From positions 744,001-808,000 of the forward strand of contig JANFOG010000004.1 in the NCBI GenBank assembly GCA_024336345.1: a DNA stretch of 64,000 nt, in the 5' to 3' direction. This document shows, piece by piece, positions 51,532-63,266 of the stretch. Made by a program: the position numbers and the translations under genes. Every line of letters starts with the position of its first letter. Position 1 is the stretch's first letter. The notes under the pieces are model-generated. The model ran no database searches, was not told the DNA's origin, and worked only from the letters and a program-made list of their open reading frames with translations. This DNA is from Mariannaea sp. PMI_226 (lineage: Eukaryota; Ascomycota; Sordariomycetes; Hypocreales; Nectriaceae).

Positions 51532-52808
51532 TCACGCGAGGAGCTCAATACCCTCTCGCTCAGCACCCTGTATCACATATTGGCGTACCTTTGTTTGAGG
51601 GGGGAAGAAGAGTTAGAATAGGACTTGGTTTCATTTTCGGTACAAGATTCAAGTTCAGAAGAGGGGATAGAATATTCTCAACTGTACATACTGCTTTATC
51701 TGGAGCCAGGTCAATGGCCAATTCGCCTTCGTTGGTCTTGAGCGTGAAGTCAGCACCTTCTTTGAGAAGGGCGACGGCAGTATCTCCTGTTTTTTTTTAT
51801 CAAGATATTAGTATAGACAATACATTGCCTGATGAACATGAGAAACACGAACCGTGACCTTCGGCGATGGCGTGGTGCAAGGGTGTGAAGCCCTCGTTGT
51901 CGGCAGGGTTGAGGGGACTGCGGTTCTTGAGCAGGAGAAGCACCAACGGCACTGATCCAACAGCGGCAGCACGGTGAATGGGATACTGGCCACGACGGTC
52001 GCGGAAGCGCGTGGAGGCCTTGTTCTCAATGAGCAGACGGGCTATCTCAAGATTCTTCTTAGATACAGCAAAGTGGAGAGCTGTCTAGAGGTGGTCAAGG
52101 TCAGTTTTTTTTCTTTTTCTGTTTCTAGTGGTTGTGATAAATGAGAGGTGTTTGGGGAAGTGTTTACTTGTCCGGCATGGTCTAGAGAAAACAGATAATC
52201 AGCAAATGTACCATTCCGGACTCTAGAGTATGGGAAAGAGGAACTGTTGTACGCACTCTTTTGGTTCACGTCGGCGTCCTTCTGGATGAGAAGCTTGATG
52301 ACGGGCTCACAATCCGGGACGCTTGCGGAAATCATGAGAGGCGACCAGCCGCTATCATCCTGAGGCAAGGGTAAGCAGATTGTTAGGACACAACGAGTAG
52401 TCTCGGAGACAGAAAGCTAAGACTATGCCCTTTTTCCCCTTGTTCTTTTCTGTGTTTCTTTAAGTATATACATACCTCAACATATGGGTCAAATCCCTTC
52501 TGGTTGGCGAGCATGAGCACAATGTCCAGGTTGTTAGAGGACGCTGCCCAATGGATGGCATATCGGCCGTCGTCATCTTTGCGTTGTGATAACTTAGGAT
52601 CGGTCTTCTCGCTCTTATCAGTATGATGAAGATTTTCGCCGATTCAAATGACAAAAAGCCCACCTTTAGAAGGCCTTCGGCGACAGTTACTAGAAAGATG
52701 GTGAATAAATGGGAACAAGCAACGAACTACCTAGATGAGTATTGGAGGCTTACCACGCCCTTCGCGGGCTGCTGTATGCAGAGGATATTTATCGTTTTCG
52801 GTGTCCAT
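51532..52808 (-). CDS. NAS6: NAS6/PSMD10 ankyrin-repeat proteasome assembly chaperone
   Basis: Eight exons: 52754..52808, 52664..52689, 52476..52613, 52257..52359, 52168..52181, 51853..52084, 51692..51786 and 51532..51588, total 720 nt giving 239 residues, the family length. Nas6 (gankyrin) binds the C-terminal domain of Rpt3 during assembly of the 19S base. Ankyrin units are visible: YPLHTAAREG, GRYAIHWAASSNNLDIV, GWSPLMISASVPDCEPVIKL, TALHFAVSKKNLEIARLLIE, GQYPIHRAAAVGSVPLVLLL, GFTPLHHAIAEGHGDTAVAL and ELAIDLAPDKAV, ending REGIELLA. One exon is only 14 nt (NHAGQ junction) and another 26 nt. All phases close. It shares a 477-bp divergent promoter region with PRP46. Confidence 0.93.
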
Positions 52809-53285
52809 TGGTGTCGTACGTGAGAAGCGATGAGAAGTGAATGTTATATTAGAACCATGCAATTGTCTTTTTGAGTAGATATGTTCACAAAGTACAGTGA
52901 TCCTGAGGTTGGTATTAAAGGCCGACTAATAGCGTAGGTCAGCAGGCACGGAGCTCACTTACGTAGTGCGGTTGTTGGAGGTTAAGGTAGGTAAACTAGC
53001 ACAGATCCGGTTGTACAGTACATGGATGTTTGGTGGGAATACACGCCTTGCTACATGTACCTTTTCCGAGCTGGATTTTGGTGACAAAAGACTCCTGGAG
53101 TGCTCTTGTACCGTACCAAATTATGCGCTTATGTGCTCCCAGAAGATTGTGGCTCAACACTGCAAATACGCCACACGCGGCTGCTCAGCCTTCAGCCATC
53201 CTCCCAAGTCGCAGCAATCAGTTTATCGCCAACTTTTTTTCCAATCCCCTGGCGACGACAAGGTCAAATCCACCACCACATCATC
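52809..53285. promoter_or_regulatory. Divergent promoter region between NAS6 and PRP46
   Basis: 477 bp between two start codons. I see no clear proteasome-associated element (GGTGGCAAA) in it and no TATA box. Confidence 0.55.
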
Positions 53286-54829
53286 ATGGAGACTCCAGAA
53301 GTGCCCCAAGATGCCCTCCAGCTCAGCGCTCTCGCTGCGCAAAACGCGACCGCCTCACGAAGTCTCTTCACCCATCCCCAGCACGATTCCCACCCGAAGC
53401 GCCAGAAGCCCGACGACGCGTTCGAGGATCCCATTTTGAAGCGCCGATTCCGCACAGAATATGCCAATGTCGAAACTCTCCCGCCATCAATCGCCGCGAA
53501 ACTACCGACAAAACAGCCGGGGAAGAAACTTGTAAAGCACGCCGCCCCGGGGCGACCTGCACAGAAGCTCTTGGAAGCTGCGCCGGGTTCTAAGACTGGA
53601 CCTTCGTCAACTACAAGCGGTGGTGAACAGCAGCAGCAGCAACAGCAACAACAGAATATGACTCTGACAACACGGGGAGCACCGGCTTTCCACCAGCCCA
53701 AGCCAGACTGGCACGCGCCATGGAAGCTGATGAGAGTCATCTCCGGCCATCTTGGCTGGGTGCGCAGCTTGGCCGTCGAGCCGGGCAACAAGTGGTTTGC
53801 CAGTGGCGCCGGAGATCGCACCATCAAAATCTGGGATCTAGCAACTGGCTCTCTGAAGCTGACGCTGACCGGCCACATCAGCACGGTGCGTGGCTTGGCT
53901 GTGTCACCACGACATCCATACCTTTTCTCTTGCGGCGAAGACAAGATGGTCAAGTGCTGGGATCTGGAAACGAACAAGGTCATCCGCCACTACCACGGCC
54001 ATCTGAGCGGCGTGTACACCCTCGCGCTGCACCCGACCCTTGATGTGCTTGTCACTGGCGGTCGAGACGGTGCCGCCAGAGTGTGGGATATGCGCACACG
54101 AAGCAACATCCATGTCCTCTCGGGACATACGCAGACGGTCTCCGACCTCGTCTGCCAGGAAGCTGACCCTCAAGTCATCACCGGCTCGCTCGATTCCACT
54201 GTGAGGCTGTGGGATCTTGCTGCTGGAAAGACGATGGGCGTGCTCACTCATCACAAGAAGGGCGTTCGTGCCCTAGCTACGCACCCAACTGAGTTTACGT
54301 TTGCGAGCGGCAGCACGGGAAGCATTAAACAGTGGAAGTGTCCTGAGGGAGCTTTCATGCAAAATTTTGAGGGCCACAACGCCATCATCAACACCATGAG
54401 TGTCAATGAACAAAACGTCTTCTTCACTGGAGGTATGCAATTTATTTTTTGCAGTCATCGCAGCCTCAACTACACGATCAATGCTGACTGAAATCTTTTC
54501 TTCTTGTTTAGGTGATAACGGATCAATGAGCTTCTGGGATTGGAAGACGGGTCACCGTTTCCAGTCTCTGGACACTACCGCCCAACCCGGTTCTCTGGAT
54601 GCTGAGGCGGGCATCATGAGCTCGACCTTTGATCGTTCCGGTCTACGTCTCATCTGTGGTGAGGCCGACAAGACAAGTAAGCTACAATTAACACCCAATT
54701 TTCACTGCGAAGATCTCTTGTTGTTCTAACATATCTATTTCAGTCAAAATTTGGAAGCAAGATGAAACTGCGACGGAGGAAACACATCCTTTGGACTGGA
54801 AGCCTACCATTGGACTTCGAAAATACTAG
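53286..54829 (+). CDS. PRP46: PRP46/PLRG1 WD-repeat spliceosome component
   Basis: Three exons: 53286..54432, 54512..54676 and 54744..54829, total 1,398 nt giving 465 residues. PRP46 belongs to the NineTeen-related part of the activated spliceosome. The N-terminal region contains [21 protein letters not shown] and a nine-Gln run (53628-53654, CAG/CAA). Seven WD repeats follow, including [77 protein letters not shown] and [11 protein letters not shown], and the end reads [13 protein letters not shown] then GLRKY. Introns are 79 and 67 bp. The gene is convergent with ORC1 (129 bp between stops). Confidence 0.97.
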
Positions 54830-54958
54830 GCTTCCGGCGGAGGCACAGATCTAATTAATTACAATATTCCCCGGTCTTTTTTTATTATGGACAAACCACA
54901 GAACCGCTGCTCTTTTTGGGGGCGTTTCTTCAACTATTATTACATAACATAACAAAAA

Positions 54959-57340
54959 TCATACAGCGATACCCAAGGCTCTCAGGTCTCCATCTTCACG
55001 GAGAGCCATCTTCACTTCATCGTCTGCAATTGCCAGACGCAACTTACTTGACCTCTCTGCGCGCTGGGCCTCGAGATTGATAAGGCCAGCAGCCACGAGA
55101 TCAAGCGCCGCAGTGTGAATCTGACCGGGCCTCGACACTTGGCGTTGGCCACTAGCCTGTGTCCCCTTGAGGCCGCTGGAGAGGAGTGAGGCCATGCCAG
55201 GAAGCGCCGGGGGTGCACGGAGACAGGCGCGGTGGATTTCGTCTAGAGTCTCGCCAAAGGTTGTCTCAGCCAAACCAGCCCTCCGCGTGCGGAGCACCAG
55301 CGCTGCTATGAGGAGCTTGGACATGAGAGGAAGACTTTTGAGGTGTTGCTGGATAGGATTCGTCGTTGCCTCGTTGATAGCCTTCTTGATTGTGGCTATA
55401 GTCACTCGTCCGACACCTCGTGACCGACCCTGGGCTTCGAGGAGACGCTCCCGCTTGCTGGGGGTGGTGGGGTCGGTGGGCGGCGCGTCTGCCTCTGCAA
55501 GCTCAACGGCTCGGCGACAGATGTCGAGAGCTCGACGGGCATCTCCGCTCACCGCTGCCACTTTTCGACTAGCGAATTGAATAGCATCAGGGTCTACAAT
55601 CTTTCCAGGGACGCCCTCTAGACGCGACTGTATAATCTTCATGAGTTGTTCGTGGTTATAACCAGGAAAGGTGATACGTGTTAGACCTAAATGCCAGCCA
55701 TTAATAAGATGTGACGATTAACGCTTGCCATGGGGGGAAACTCATACCAAGACGACTGCTAATTTTATTGCTGAGTGTTCGTTCGGGAAGATCCATAGTG
55801 TTGGCTACAGCAAGAACGATGAGGCGACTATGGCGGAGAGTAGGCCAGTTGAAGAAATTGTACATAACGGCTTGGTTCTTGGTGACGAGCTGGTCAAGCT
55901 CGTCCATAAGAACCACACATGGAATTCGTCGAGGACTTGGGTTGCTAAACTCTCGCTCCAGTAGATCCAACGCCTGCGCTGGACTTGCGCGTTGGCCCTT
56001 CAGAGCTTCCCAGAGCAAGGTGTAGGACTGGTGCGGATCCGTAATTTTCATGCCGTTGATCTCGACGAAGATGAAGTCGTCCAGCTCGTCATGAGTGACG
56101 GCCTCTTCAAGTCGTGAGATGACCTCGCGGACCGTCGCCGTCTTGCCGGTTCCAGGCGTACCAGATATGTAGATGCAGTTTCCGGTACCGTCCGAGATGG
56201 CGGCTTCTAGATGTGAGTAGACAAGCGAGAACTCACCTTCTCGGCATGGCAAACTAGTCGGAACCGAAGAAACGTGCAAACGCGAGCGAGCTACTTGAAA
56301 TGGCGAAGATTCAACGTAACTCGGAGATAGCCTTCGGGTCGCTAATGGAGTGAATTCAAGCCTTTTGCTGGTACTCCTATAAAACCGAATTAGTTAGAAG
56401 AGTTCCTGAAAAAAAAAAGAGAGAGAGAGAGACGAGGATTGTAGAAAGTTGCAAGAAACCTTTTTGTACGAGACCCAGGCTCAATCTGACTTCTCCTGGA
56501 CTGCGGCGTTGCTGCCGCACTACGACCGGTTTTTGATGGAGTTTGAGGGGGGGGAGGCTGATACGCAGCGTCCTGAGGAGAAGGACTTCTTGCTTTTCTC
56601 TTTTTCCGAGTCGCCTTCGTACCATTCTCGACGAGTTCAATCAAGTTGAATATATCATCCTCGCTGCGATAAACCTCCTCCCAGATGAACTCATCCGTAT
56701 ATGTAGCAGTTCGGGTGTTGCAGCCTCGGCGGCAGACAAAGGCTTTACCATAGTCTGGTGACGATCGAGGGATACGTCCATGGGGGTACTTGGACAGGAA
56801 GACGTCGAGGGAGTGAATCTTGGCTTTTCCATTGATCGAGGCGAGGGGGTTGACATCCCATGACGGGGATATGTAGAGCTCGTTCTATAATATCATGTTA
56901 GCTCGGCGACGATCTTGAACCATAGGATCATATCGTGGATTCTGTACCGCAACAAAGTCGGAGCGCTTTTTCGTTTTGTTTCGGATTTCTTTTTCTGTCG
57001 AAAACCACATGAAGTTGGCCGCCATCTCTCCATCGTCATCCTCCTCGATGAACTCGCCAATGAGTGCTACCCACGCATCGTTGGACCCATCAGCCTTGAG
57101 AAGTACGCAGTCTCCTACTCTGCATTCGAATTTGCCGACCCTTGCGCCAATAATCTTGTCCCCCGACACCTTTCTTCTTTTTCGGTCGCTCTGAGGCTCC
57201 TCGGTCTGGTCGTCTGCCGCCGTCGCCGTATCATAGATCCATTCCCAAGTTGTCCCATCTTGCCGGAACTCATCGTCGGATTCCTCACCAGCTTTGGTCC
57301 CAGCGGCACGGCTTCCCCGTCGTAATGGCTCTGGGGCCAT
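54959..57340 (-). CDS. ORC1: Origin recognition complex subunit 1 (BAH and AAA+ domains)
   Basis: Four exons: 56948..57340, 56460..56884, 55748..56376 and 54959..55686, total 2,175 nt giving 724 residues. ORC1 is the ATPase subunit that loads MCM with CDC6. Exons 1-2 encode the BAH domain (FECRVGDCVLLKADG, WVALIGEFIEEDDDGEM, FMWFSTEKEIRNK, NELYISPSWDVNPLASINGK). The AAA+ part has Walker A GTPGTGKT (about 345-352), Walker B VVLMDELDQL (about 427-436), VLAVANTMDLPER and the sensor-2 region VSGDARRALDICRRAVELAE, followed by the winged helix. The 63-bp intron at 56885..56947 must be removed, because read-through meets an in-frame TAG. MCB/E2F-like GC words lie 66-84 bp upstream of the start. Confidence 0.95.
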
Positions 57341-58176
57341 ATTTTCAGTAAGATTCGGGGTTTGTAAGAAGCCGCTTTGAAGCTCAACCTTGACCTTACT
57401 CCTTTACGCGACTGGTCGGCGCGACTGAGCTCTGTCGTTGCTGGTTGCTATGGAGTATGCAACTACAGGGGCAGTGGTTATCGGGGTCATGACAACGTTA
57501 GCTCAGGAACCCCCAAACTTTAAAGCACAAGGTATCCAAGCTAAGGGTGCACACCTAAGGAGGATACGTTCCCGAACCTACCTACCAACCAATCCCTTAG
57601 TCTTAGGTGCCTTATTCGCTTCGGCTCGGTGTGTGAATTGGAGATTGCTTAGGTATTTACTTAAATTATATGATGAAGTCGCTCCTCCAAACCGCTCGTT
57701 ATCTTTCATTTGCCATACTATTCCAGACGGTTATGTTTTCATCCCTCCCTCTATTTAAGACGTTTGCTACCAGTGGAATGCCGCCACTTCAGTTTGAAGC
57801 GTGTAGGTCGGTGTAGGTCACCAACCCTCATTGATATACTCAATCAGCAACATGAGAACCACCTTGGAAGAATACCCTACCTAAACGATTTTGTATTTTT
57901 CCCATTGGCTTACAGTTGAATCAACGAATCAACATGATTCGGCCGCTTTCCTATCTATCACGAGGTTGCTGGCTTGGCTGCTACTGCCGCACCAAACAAG
58001 ACAAAGTCATAAACGAAGCAGGCGCAGCCAACTGAGCGTTTTGGACCAACTTCCAAAAGTCCTATCCTTCCAAACACCATCAACTTTCTCACCTCACATC
58101 TTCTTTTTACCTGCTTATTTTCTGTCTCCTCCCTTTCATATCACGCGTTAGTCCAGTAAGGCCCGGAAGCTTTTTC
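57341..58176. other. Divergent region between ORC1 and the DUF7905-like gene
   Basis: 836 bp with TACCTA/TAGGTA words at 57575-57660 and 57880. No gene supported. Confidence 0.55.
57406..57424. promoter_or_regulatory. Candidate MBF/E2F-like sites near the ORC1 start
   Basis: ACGCGA at 57406-57411 and GGCGCGA at 57418-57424 lie 66-84 bp upstream of the ORC1 ATG. A full ACGCGT occurs at 58143-58148, close to the neighbouring divergent gene. MBF-type regulation of ORC genes is known in yeasts; here it is inferred from short words only. Confidence 0.3.
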
Positions 58177-59893
58177 ATGGCTCGACCAAAGAAACGAGGA
58201 AATCATCATGGCCAGAGAGGGCGAGGTGGCGCTTCTATCAAGGCTGTTGTTCCCAGGGATAGATTGGAAGAAGTTTCCAGGGTAGCAGCAGCTCCAAAGG
58301 TCCATGAACGTTTCGTGAAATCCGAAGTGATGGCTACCGCGAAGTCCATGATGGACGCAAATCGGCAAAAGCAGCGTCGGGCTGAGGACGAAGAGTATCT
58401 GGGGTCCCCATCCAAGGAGGCAGATCTTATACAGGTGAGCTTTGTGATATCTCGGTCATCGAATTTGGACCTGGCTGACCAAAGATGTAGGCTCGGCTAG
58501 TCATCCCTGGGAAGCAAATGTTGCCAGCTGGTTTGGATGAGCCAGGTGCACTTGATGATATTCGAAAGATGTACCAGGCTTACATCACATTTATGGAACC
58601 AAACGTACTGGATATCCAGTGCAAATCAATCTCCCAGCTACAACAAGCAGTACATGCAATTAATTGGGCGCTCCATGACATGCGTCGTTCCGTTGAGCTC
58701 CCTCCTGTCAAGTTTTTTGTGCAACAACCAGCCAAAGCATCCATCAACGATATGGTCAGAGTCGTAATTGGGTGTCGGCCACAATTCACCTCACACCTAT
58801 CAATGCCGTCAAATAATATTTTAGCTCTGGAAAAGTGCCTGCCAAAGATGAGCACTGATATCGCATCATCAGCTGACAATCTCATGGCTTTAAATAAACA
58901 GCTTAAAATGAGAGTCAACTTTGGTTGCCTCAACATCCGGGCGAGGAATACCAAGGGTCGAGATGAAATCTCTTACCATGAGTTTGTGAAGTTAATGGAC
59001 ATGTACTCGATCAGAGGAGGTGCTAGTCTCAGAACTAGGTATGGGCATGCAGATATGCCCTACAACTTTCAATTGCCTTGACTTATGCTGACACTATTCA
59101 GACTCCCCGAGGCAAAAGAAGCAGAGCAGCTCATCTGGTATCTTGTTGATCCAGAGCGCAACATTTGCGGCGGTCCAGAAGAGTTAATGCATGGCTACGA
59201 GGTTACCTTGGCCGTTCAAGACCAGGAGATCAAAGCAGAGAGCATGGAGCCTATGGGTCAAAGGATGCAGCTTTCGATGGTCCGAGCTATTCGGCCAGAG
59301 GCCTGGGCACACCTAAATTGGATCGTAGCGGCACCAGATAGGTGAGTCTGTTGACTAAAGAGAGGTTTCACAGCTAACCTGTTCGCTCCTGCAGGGCATA
59401 CGATTGGAGTCTGACGGTGAATGCTTGGGAGAACCTTGACACCCCAGCAGGTTTCAATGACCTCAGTAAGAAGCTTAAAATCGAAGTTGACCAAGATTGG
59501 GAAAGCATTCTCAAAATTCCGAAAGTTGATACTCGGCAGCTTGGGGATTTGCAAAACCAAATTAGGCAAATTGGTGTGAAATCGTCCGTTGTCATCCCAT
59601 ACAAGCTAACGCCGTATGTTATCGAAATCAACATCACCAGGGCATGGCAGGAAGGGCGCATGTCCGATGAGCCACAGGTCACCTGGGGCATAGAGTTCTA
59701 CGCTTCTCACTGGGATGAGAGCATCAATCATGTATGTGGAGGAGAGCGGAGAAAAGATTGGGGCCAAGGGCTCAAAAGTATTTGGCCGGGTGACGAACCA
59801 AGCCTCGGTCTTCGATTTGAGGAGTTTCTACAAACCGTTTTAGAGGTGCAGTCTATCTTGGAAGATGCCCAGTCCTGCCTAGCCTCACAATAG
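58177..59893 (+). CDS. Conserved fungal protein of unknown function (DUF7905-like)
   Basis: Four exons: 58177..58434, 58491..59038, 59102..59341 and 59395..59893, total 1,545 nt giving 514 residues. The N-terminus is basic and RG-rich (MARPKKRGNHHGQRGRGGAS), suggesting RNA contact. The rest looks like a folded ascomycete-conserved domain with QAYITFMEPNVLDIQCKSI, AINWALHDMRRS, CLNIRARNTKGRDEISYHEF, the MVRAIRPEAWAHLNWIVAAP stretch and VTWGIEFYASHWDESINHV. I recall uncharacterised fungal proteins with DUF7905 in this style but could not confirm it. No catalytic motif was recognised. The gene is convergent with prefoldin subunit 5 (137 bp between stops). Confidence 0.82.
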
Positions 59894-60030
59894 TGAGCTG
59901 CAGATTGCAGGTTGCAGGCTACAGGCAGCGGTGCCGTGTCCTCGAGCTGTCCTCTCCGAGAACTCCATGGACCAGCGCTTAAGTCAGATTTACCCTCGAA
60001 GTTTTAAATTTTCTTCTCTTTTTAGTTTGA

Positions 60031-60804
60031 TCATGCGGCTTGTTGTCCACCCTGATTATCTTGGGCAGCCATAAGCTTCTGTCTCAGGACTGGTACAAAA
60101 AAAAAGTATGTCAGCTATTGCTCTTCATTGATTGATGGAGAGGGGTGTAAAATACCTTCTTCGATCATACGGGCATTCTGCTGTTTCCTTTGCACAATCG
60201 CTTCGAGGTCCTTCAAATTTGTTCCCAACTCCTCGACCTTGCCCTCATAGAATTTCTCTGCAGCCTTGAGCTTCTGTACACCAGTCAGCAGGGTTTCTTG
60301 TTTGCGTAAACGAGCGACGGGGAGGCAGCGACCTTCTCTACCAAAAAGCCAGTCCCAATGTCCACGAGGACGGTATCGGTGTCGGTGAGCTCGCCGCGGA
60401 CGTATAGCGATGTAGTCAACGGCACAAGGACATTGTTAGACCCTGTCGCAGTGTTAGGTCTTCTTTTTTCTTCTTCCTTCTTCTCGGTCTCAATCTCATT
60501 CTGGTTCGATCGTCGATGTGGGCGTGGCTCTCATGTACCTTCTTTAGCTTCTACCCGACTCTTTATACAGCTTAAGCAATCCTTGAATTTGTTCTGGGCG
60601 CCATGAAGCTGCGAAAAGGACGAGGTCAGGTGTTCGACCTCTTCGTCGAGCTGCTTCTTGACCTGCGCGAGCTGCTGGGGCTCGAGGGTGTCGAGGTTGA
60701 CTGTGTGGCGCAAAAGCGTTAGAAAGAGGACGCATGCGCTGTACGGAGGTGTTCTCTGTAGGCTGAGAAATTGTATGCTTACTCATTTCTTGCTTGCCCG
60801 CCAT
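60031..60804 (-). CDS. GIM5: Prefoldin subunit 5 (GIM5)
   Basis: Five exons: 60783..60804, 60539..60700, 60333..60442, 60156..60273 and 60031..60089, total 471 nt giving 156 residues, normal for the alpha-type prefoldin subunit 5. It forms part of the hexameric cochaperone delivering actin and tubulin to CCT. The pattern is coiled coil (LDTLEPQQLAQVKKQLDEEV), then the beta hairpins VLVPLTTSLYVRGELTDT and VLVDIGTGFLVEK, then the second coiled coil (KFYEGKVEELGTNLKDLE, RKQQNARMIEE). The third intron (60274..60332, 59 bp) has a weak GTCGCT donor but is required by frame and by the alignable VEK-KLKAAEKFY junction. Confidence 0.93.
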
Positions 60805-61169
60805 GATTTGCGATCGTTTCGGGTTTCTCGCTGTTTGTTGGTTGCTCGTTGCTGGTCGCTGGCTGTGATCTCCCCCCTCCAAGAGGTTTCGGTTCGAGAA
60901 TATTATGACGTGGGGTTTTGTGGAATTCTACTAACGGGGGGATGCGCTGCAAGTAACTACAGCTAAATGAGCTGTAGGCAACCAAACCACTTTCCTTTAT
61001 AATTAGAATTAAAAAAAAAAATAGAATCAAGATAATTTCAAAAGTGTTCTTTATAAACAATAATATCTTGAAAGTTATAGTATTGAGTACATGTAGATTA
61101 CAAAAAAGGCCACTCTTCTGCCCCCGCTACGGCAGTTCCGCCCCTATCACCATCGCAGGGTGTGCCGTT
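60805..61169. other. Upstream region of GIM5 and 3' flank of prolyl-tRNA synthetase
   Basis: 365 bp between two minus-strand genes, AT-rich in the middle (about 60990-61080). No further gene seen. Confidence 0.5.
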
Positions 61170-63266
61170 CTACAGCTTATCCAACAACCCCGATACAAAC
61201 TGTTGCAGTGCATCGACGGCAACATTCTCCTTGACAGAGAGTCTTCTGCATTGGACCTCGCAGGTACCGCTTTCCTTCCACTTCTTGCCCATAATCACAA
61301 CTACAGGGTATCCAACTAAGTCAGCATCCTTCATCTTCCATCCAAATGTGTGTTTGCGATCATCCAGGACCACATCAAAGTTGGGTCCAGAGCCCTTGCG
61401 GCCGGCGAGAATGTCATAGACTTCCAATGATTCCTCCTCGAGCCCGGCAGTGGGGACGATGGCAACTTCAAAGGGTGCAATGGCTCGCGACCAGTTAAGG
61501 CCTCGCTCGTCAGCCAAGATCTCAGCCACGGCGCCAAAGATGCGCGAGACACCAACGCCGTGACATCCCATTTGCACCGGATTGCGACTTCCAGGCACAA
61601 GACCCTCCGCAACCGCTTCTGGGACTTCAGTCTGTGGTAAAGTCACAGCTGCATCGAGAGGGATGGAGTAGCGCGTCCCCAAGTGGAACGTGTGCCCGAC
61701 TTCCAGGGCTCGGTGGTGTTTGAGGGTGCCATGTTCGCACTTTGGACACCCATCACCATCGGCGATTCGCACAATGTTAAGACCCTCACCTGTATGTGTG
61801 CAGTCAATGTAGGAATGCTTGACGGTTCCGTGCTCCATGGTCCGAGGTATCATAGGCAAGCGTTTTTGCAGATTTTGGAAAGACCCCGCAACTCGAGTAT
61901 CAATAACATTGATCACCTTTATTGTTGTCCCACTCTGAAGAGTGTCTTGCCAAAAGGAGAAAGGCGTGTCAATGGTAGTATCAAGTTCTGGTACGATTTC
62001 TTTGAGGATATGGAGGTTGACATCGTGAACATCAGATCGAGGGTACCAAGCGTTGATAAGAGTCTTCTTGTCCTGAGAAATACCACGCCATACATTGACA
62101 TTGCCTGGCTTGGTGATCTCTGCAAGGTCCGAAGGTATTCTAGAGGTTGCAACCTCGTCATTGGCCGCGTAACCACAGCTGCCACACTGAAATATCGTAT
62201 CTTCGCCAACCGCGCTAGGAAGGTGATATTCGTGGCTGAGATCACCGCCCATATCTCCCGAGCTAGCCTCAGCGACGATAAATGGGATCTTGAGCTCAGA
62301 GAAGAAAGCACGGTACGCCGCAGAGATTTCTTTGTATGTGCTTATGGCGGCACTAGTGGTTAGATCAAATGTGTACAGATCTTTCATGAGAAATTCTCGT
62401 GAGCGCAATAGGCCGAGTCGAGGGCGCCGTTCATCTCTATATTTACGAGCTGTTGTTCTGTATCAGCGCAAAGAACTGACATTAGAGTAATTGAAGGTAG
62501 TCGAACTGATTTGATATAACCTTATTGGCAGATCTTTATATGATTTAAGCGTTCCAGCCACAAGGCTCGTGATTTCCTCTTCATGAGTCGGTGACAGAAT
62601 TAGAGGCACTTCCTTGCGGTCGGTTAGGCGGAAAAGCTAGCAAGTCAGTTTTCATCCAGTCAACAGGGGGATTGAAGTCGTACTTCGGAAGCGACAGCAT
62701 CCAAACGACCGGTTTTTTGCCATAGCTCTTCGGATGAGATAGTAGACAGTGACAGCTTCGATGCACCTTCCAACATATGTCAATGAAAGTTTCATAAGCC
62801 AGAATCAATTTGGAATTACAAACCAATTGACCGCATGTGCTTGTCAACGAGCTTCTCAATCTTGTCTTGCACTCTGAGACCCAGAGGCAGTAATTGAAAG
62901 ACTCCCGAGTGTGCCTATTCTTTACGGTAAGTATCATAAATCATTTATATTTCATCACTAATTGATCAAATATCAGAGATCAGTCATGGCCATACCTGAC
63001 GCAGAAACCCTGCTCGGATGAGCTTCCCGTAACCAACTGACGTCTCACTCAATCAGTCCATGCTTTCCCGAGCCAAAGGGGCCCCAATGCTTACGCTCAC
63101 TATCCGTAGCCGTCATGCCACCACTAGGGACCCATAGTGTCGACAATGTTGAGCGAGAGGAGCTAGATCGCGCGACACTGGACACTGAGAGAGGTCGGAG
63201 CTGGACACCGAACTGGCTCCTTCGTGGCAAAGCGCCTCCGAAGCGAACCAGCGTTTTCGAAAGCAT
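61170..63266 (-). CDS. AIM10: Bacterial-type (mitochondrial) prolyl-tRNA synthetase
   Basis: Six exons: 63095..63266, 62996..63036, 62824..62914, 62684..62766, 62507..62636 and 61170..62449, total 1,797 nt giving 598 residues. The enzyme charges mitochondrial tRNA-Pro. The N-terminus is an Arg/Ser-rich presequence ([20 protein letters not shown]). Class II landmarks are [20 protein letters not shown] (motif 1), [35 protein letters not shown] (motif 2), an insert with [13 protein letters not shown] and CPKCEHG, and [20 protein letters not shown] (motif 3), then the anticodon domain. The fifth junction uses the second of two nearby AG acceptors (62450), giving [14 protein letters not shown]. 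The true start is the ATG at 63266; an in-frame TTG lies upstream. It shares a 359-bp divergent region with the next gene. Confidence 0.92.

Noticed and set aside
53264..53983. 239-codon minus frame opposite PRP46
   Set aside because: Shadow of the WD-repeat exon; poly-Cys run is simply the complement of the Gln codons.
60880..60905. tRNA TPsiC-like word GGTTCGAG
   Set aside because: No matching acceptor, D or anticodon stems nearby.
61683..62363. 226-codon plus frame opposite prolyl-tRNA synthetase
   Set aside because: Antisense to a conserved enzyme exon; no known features.
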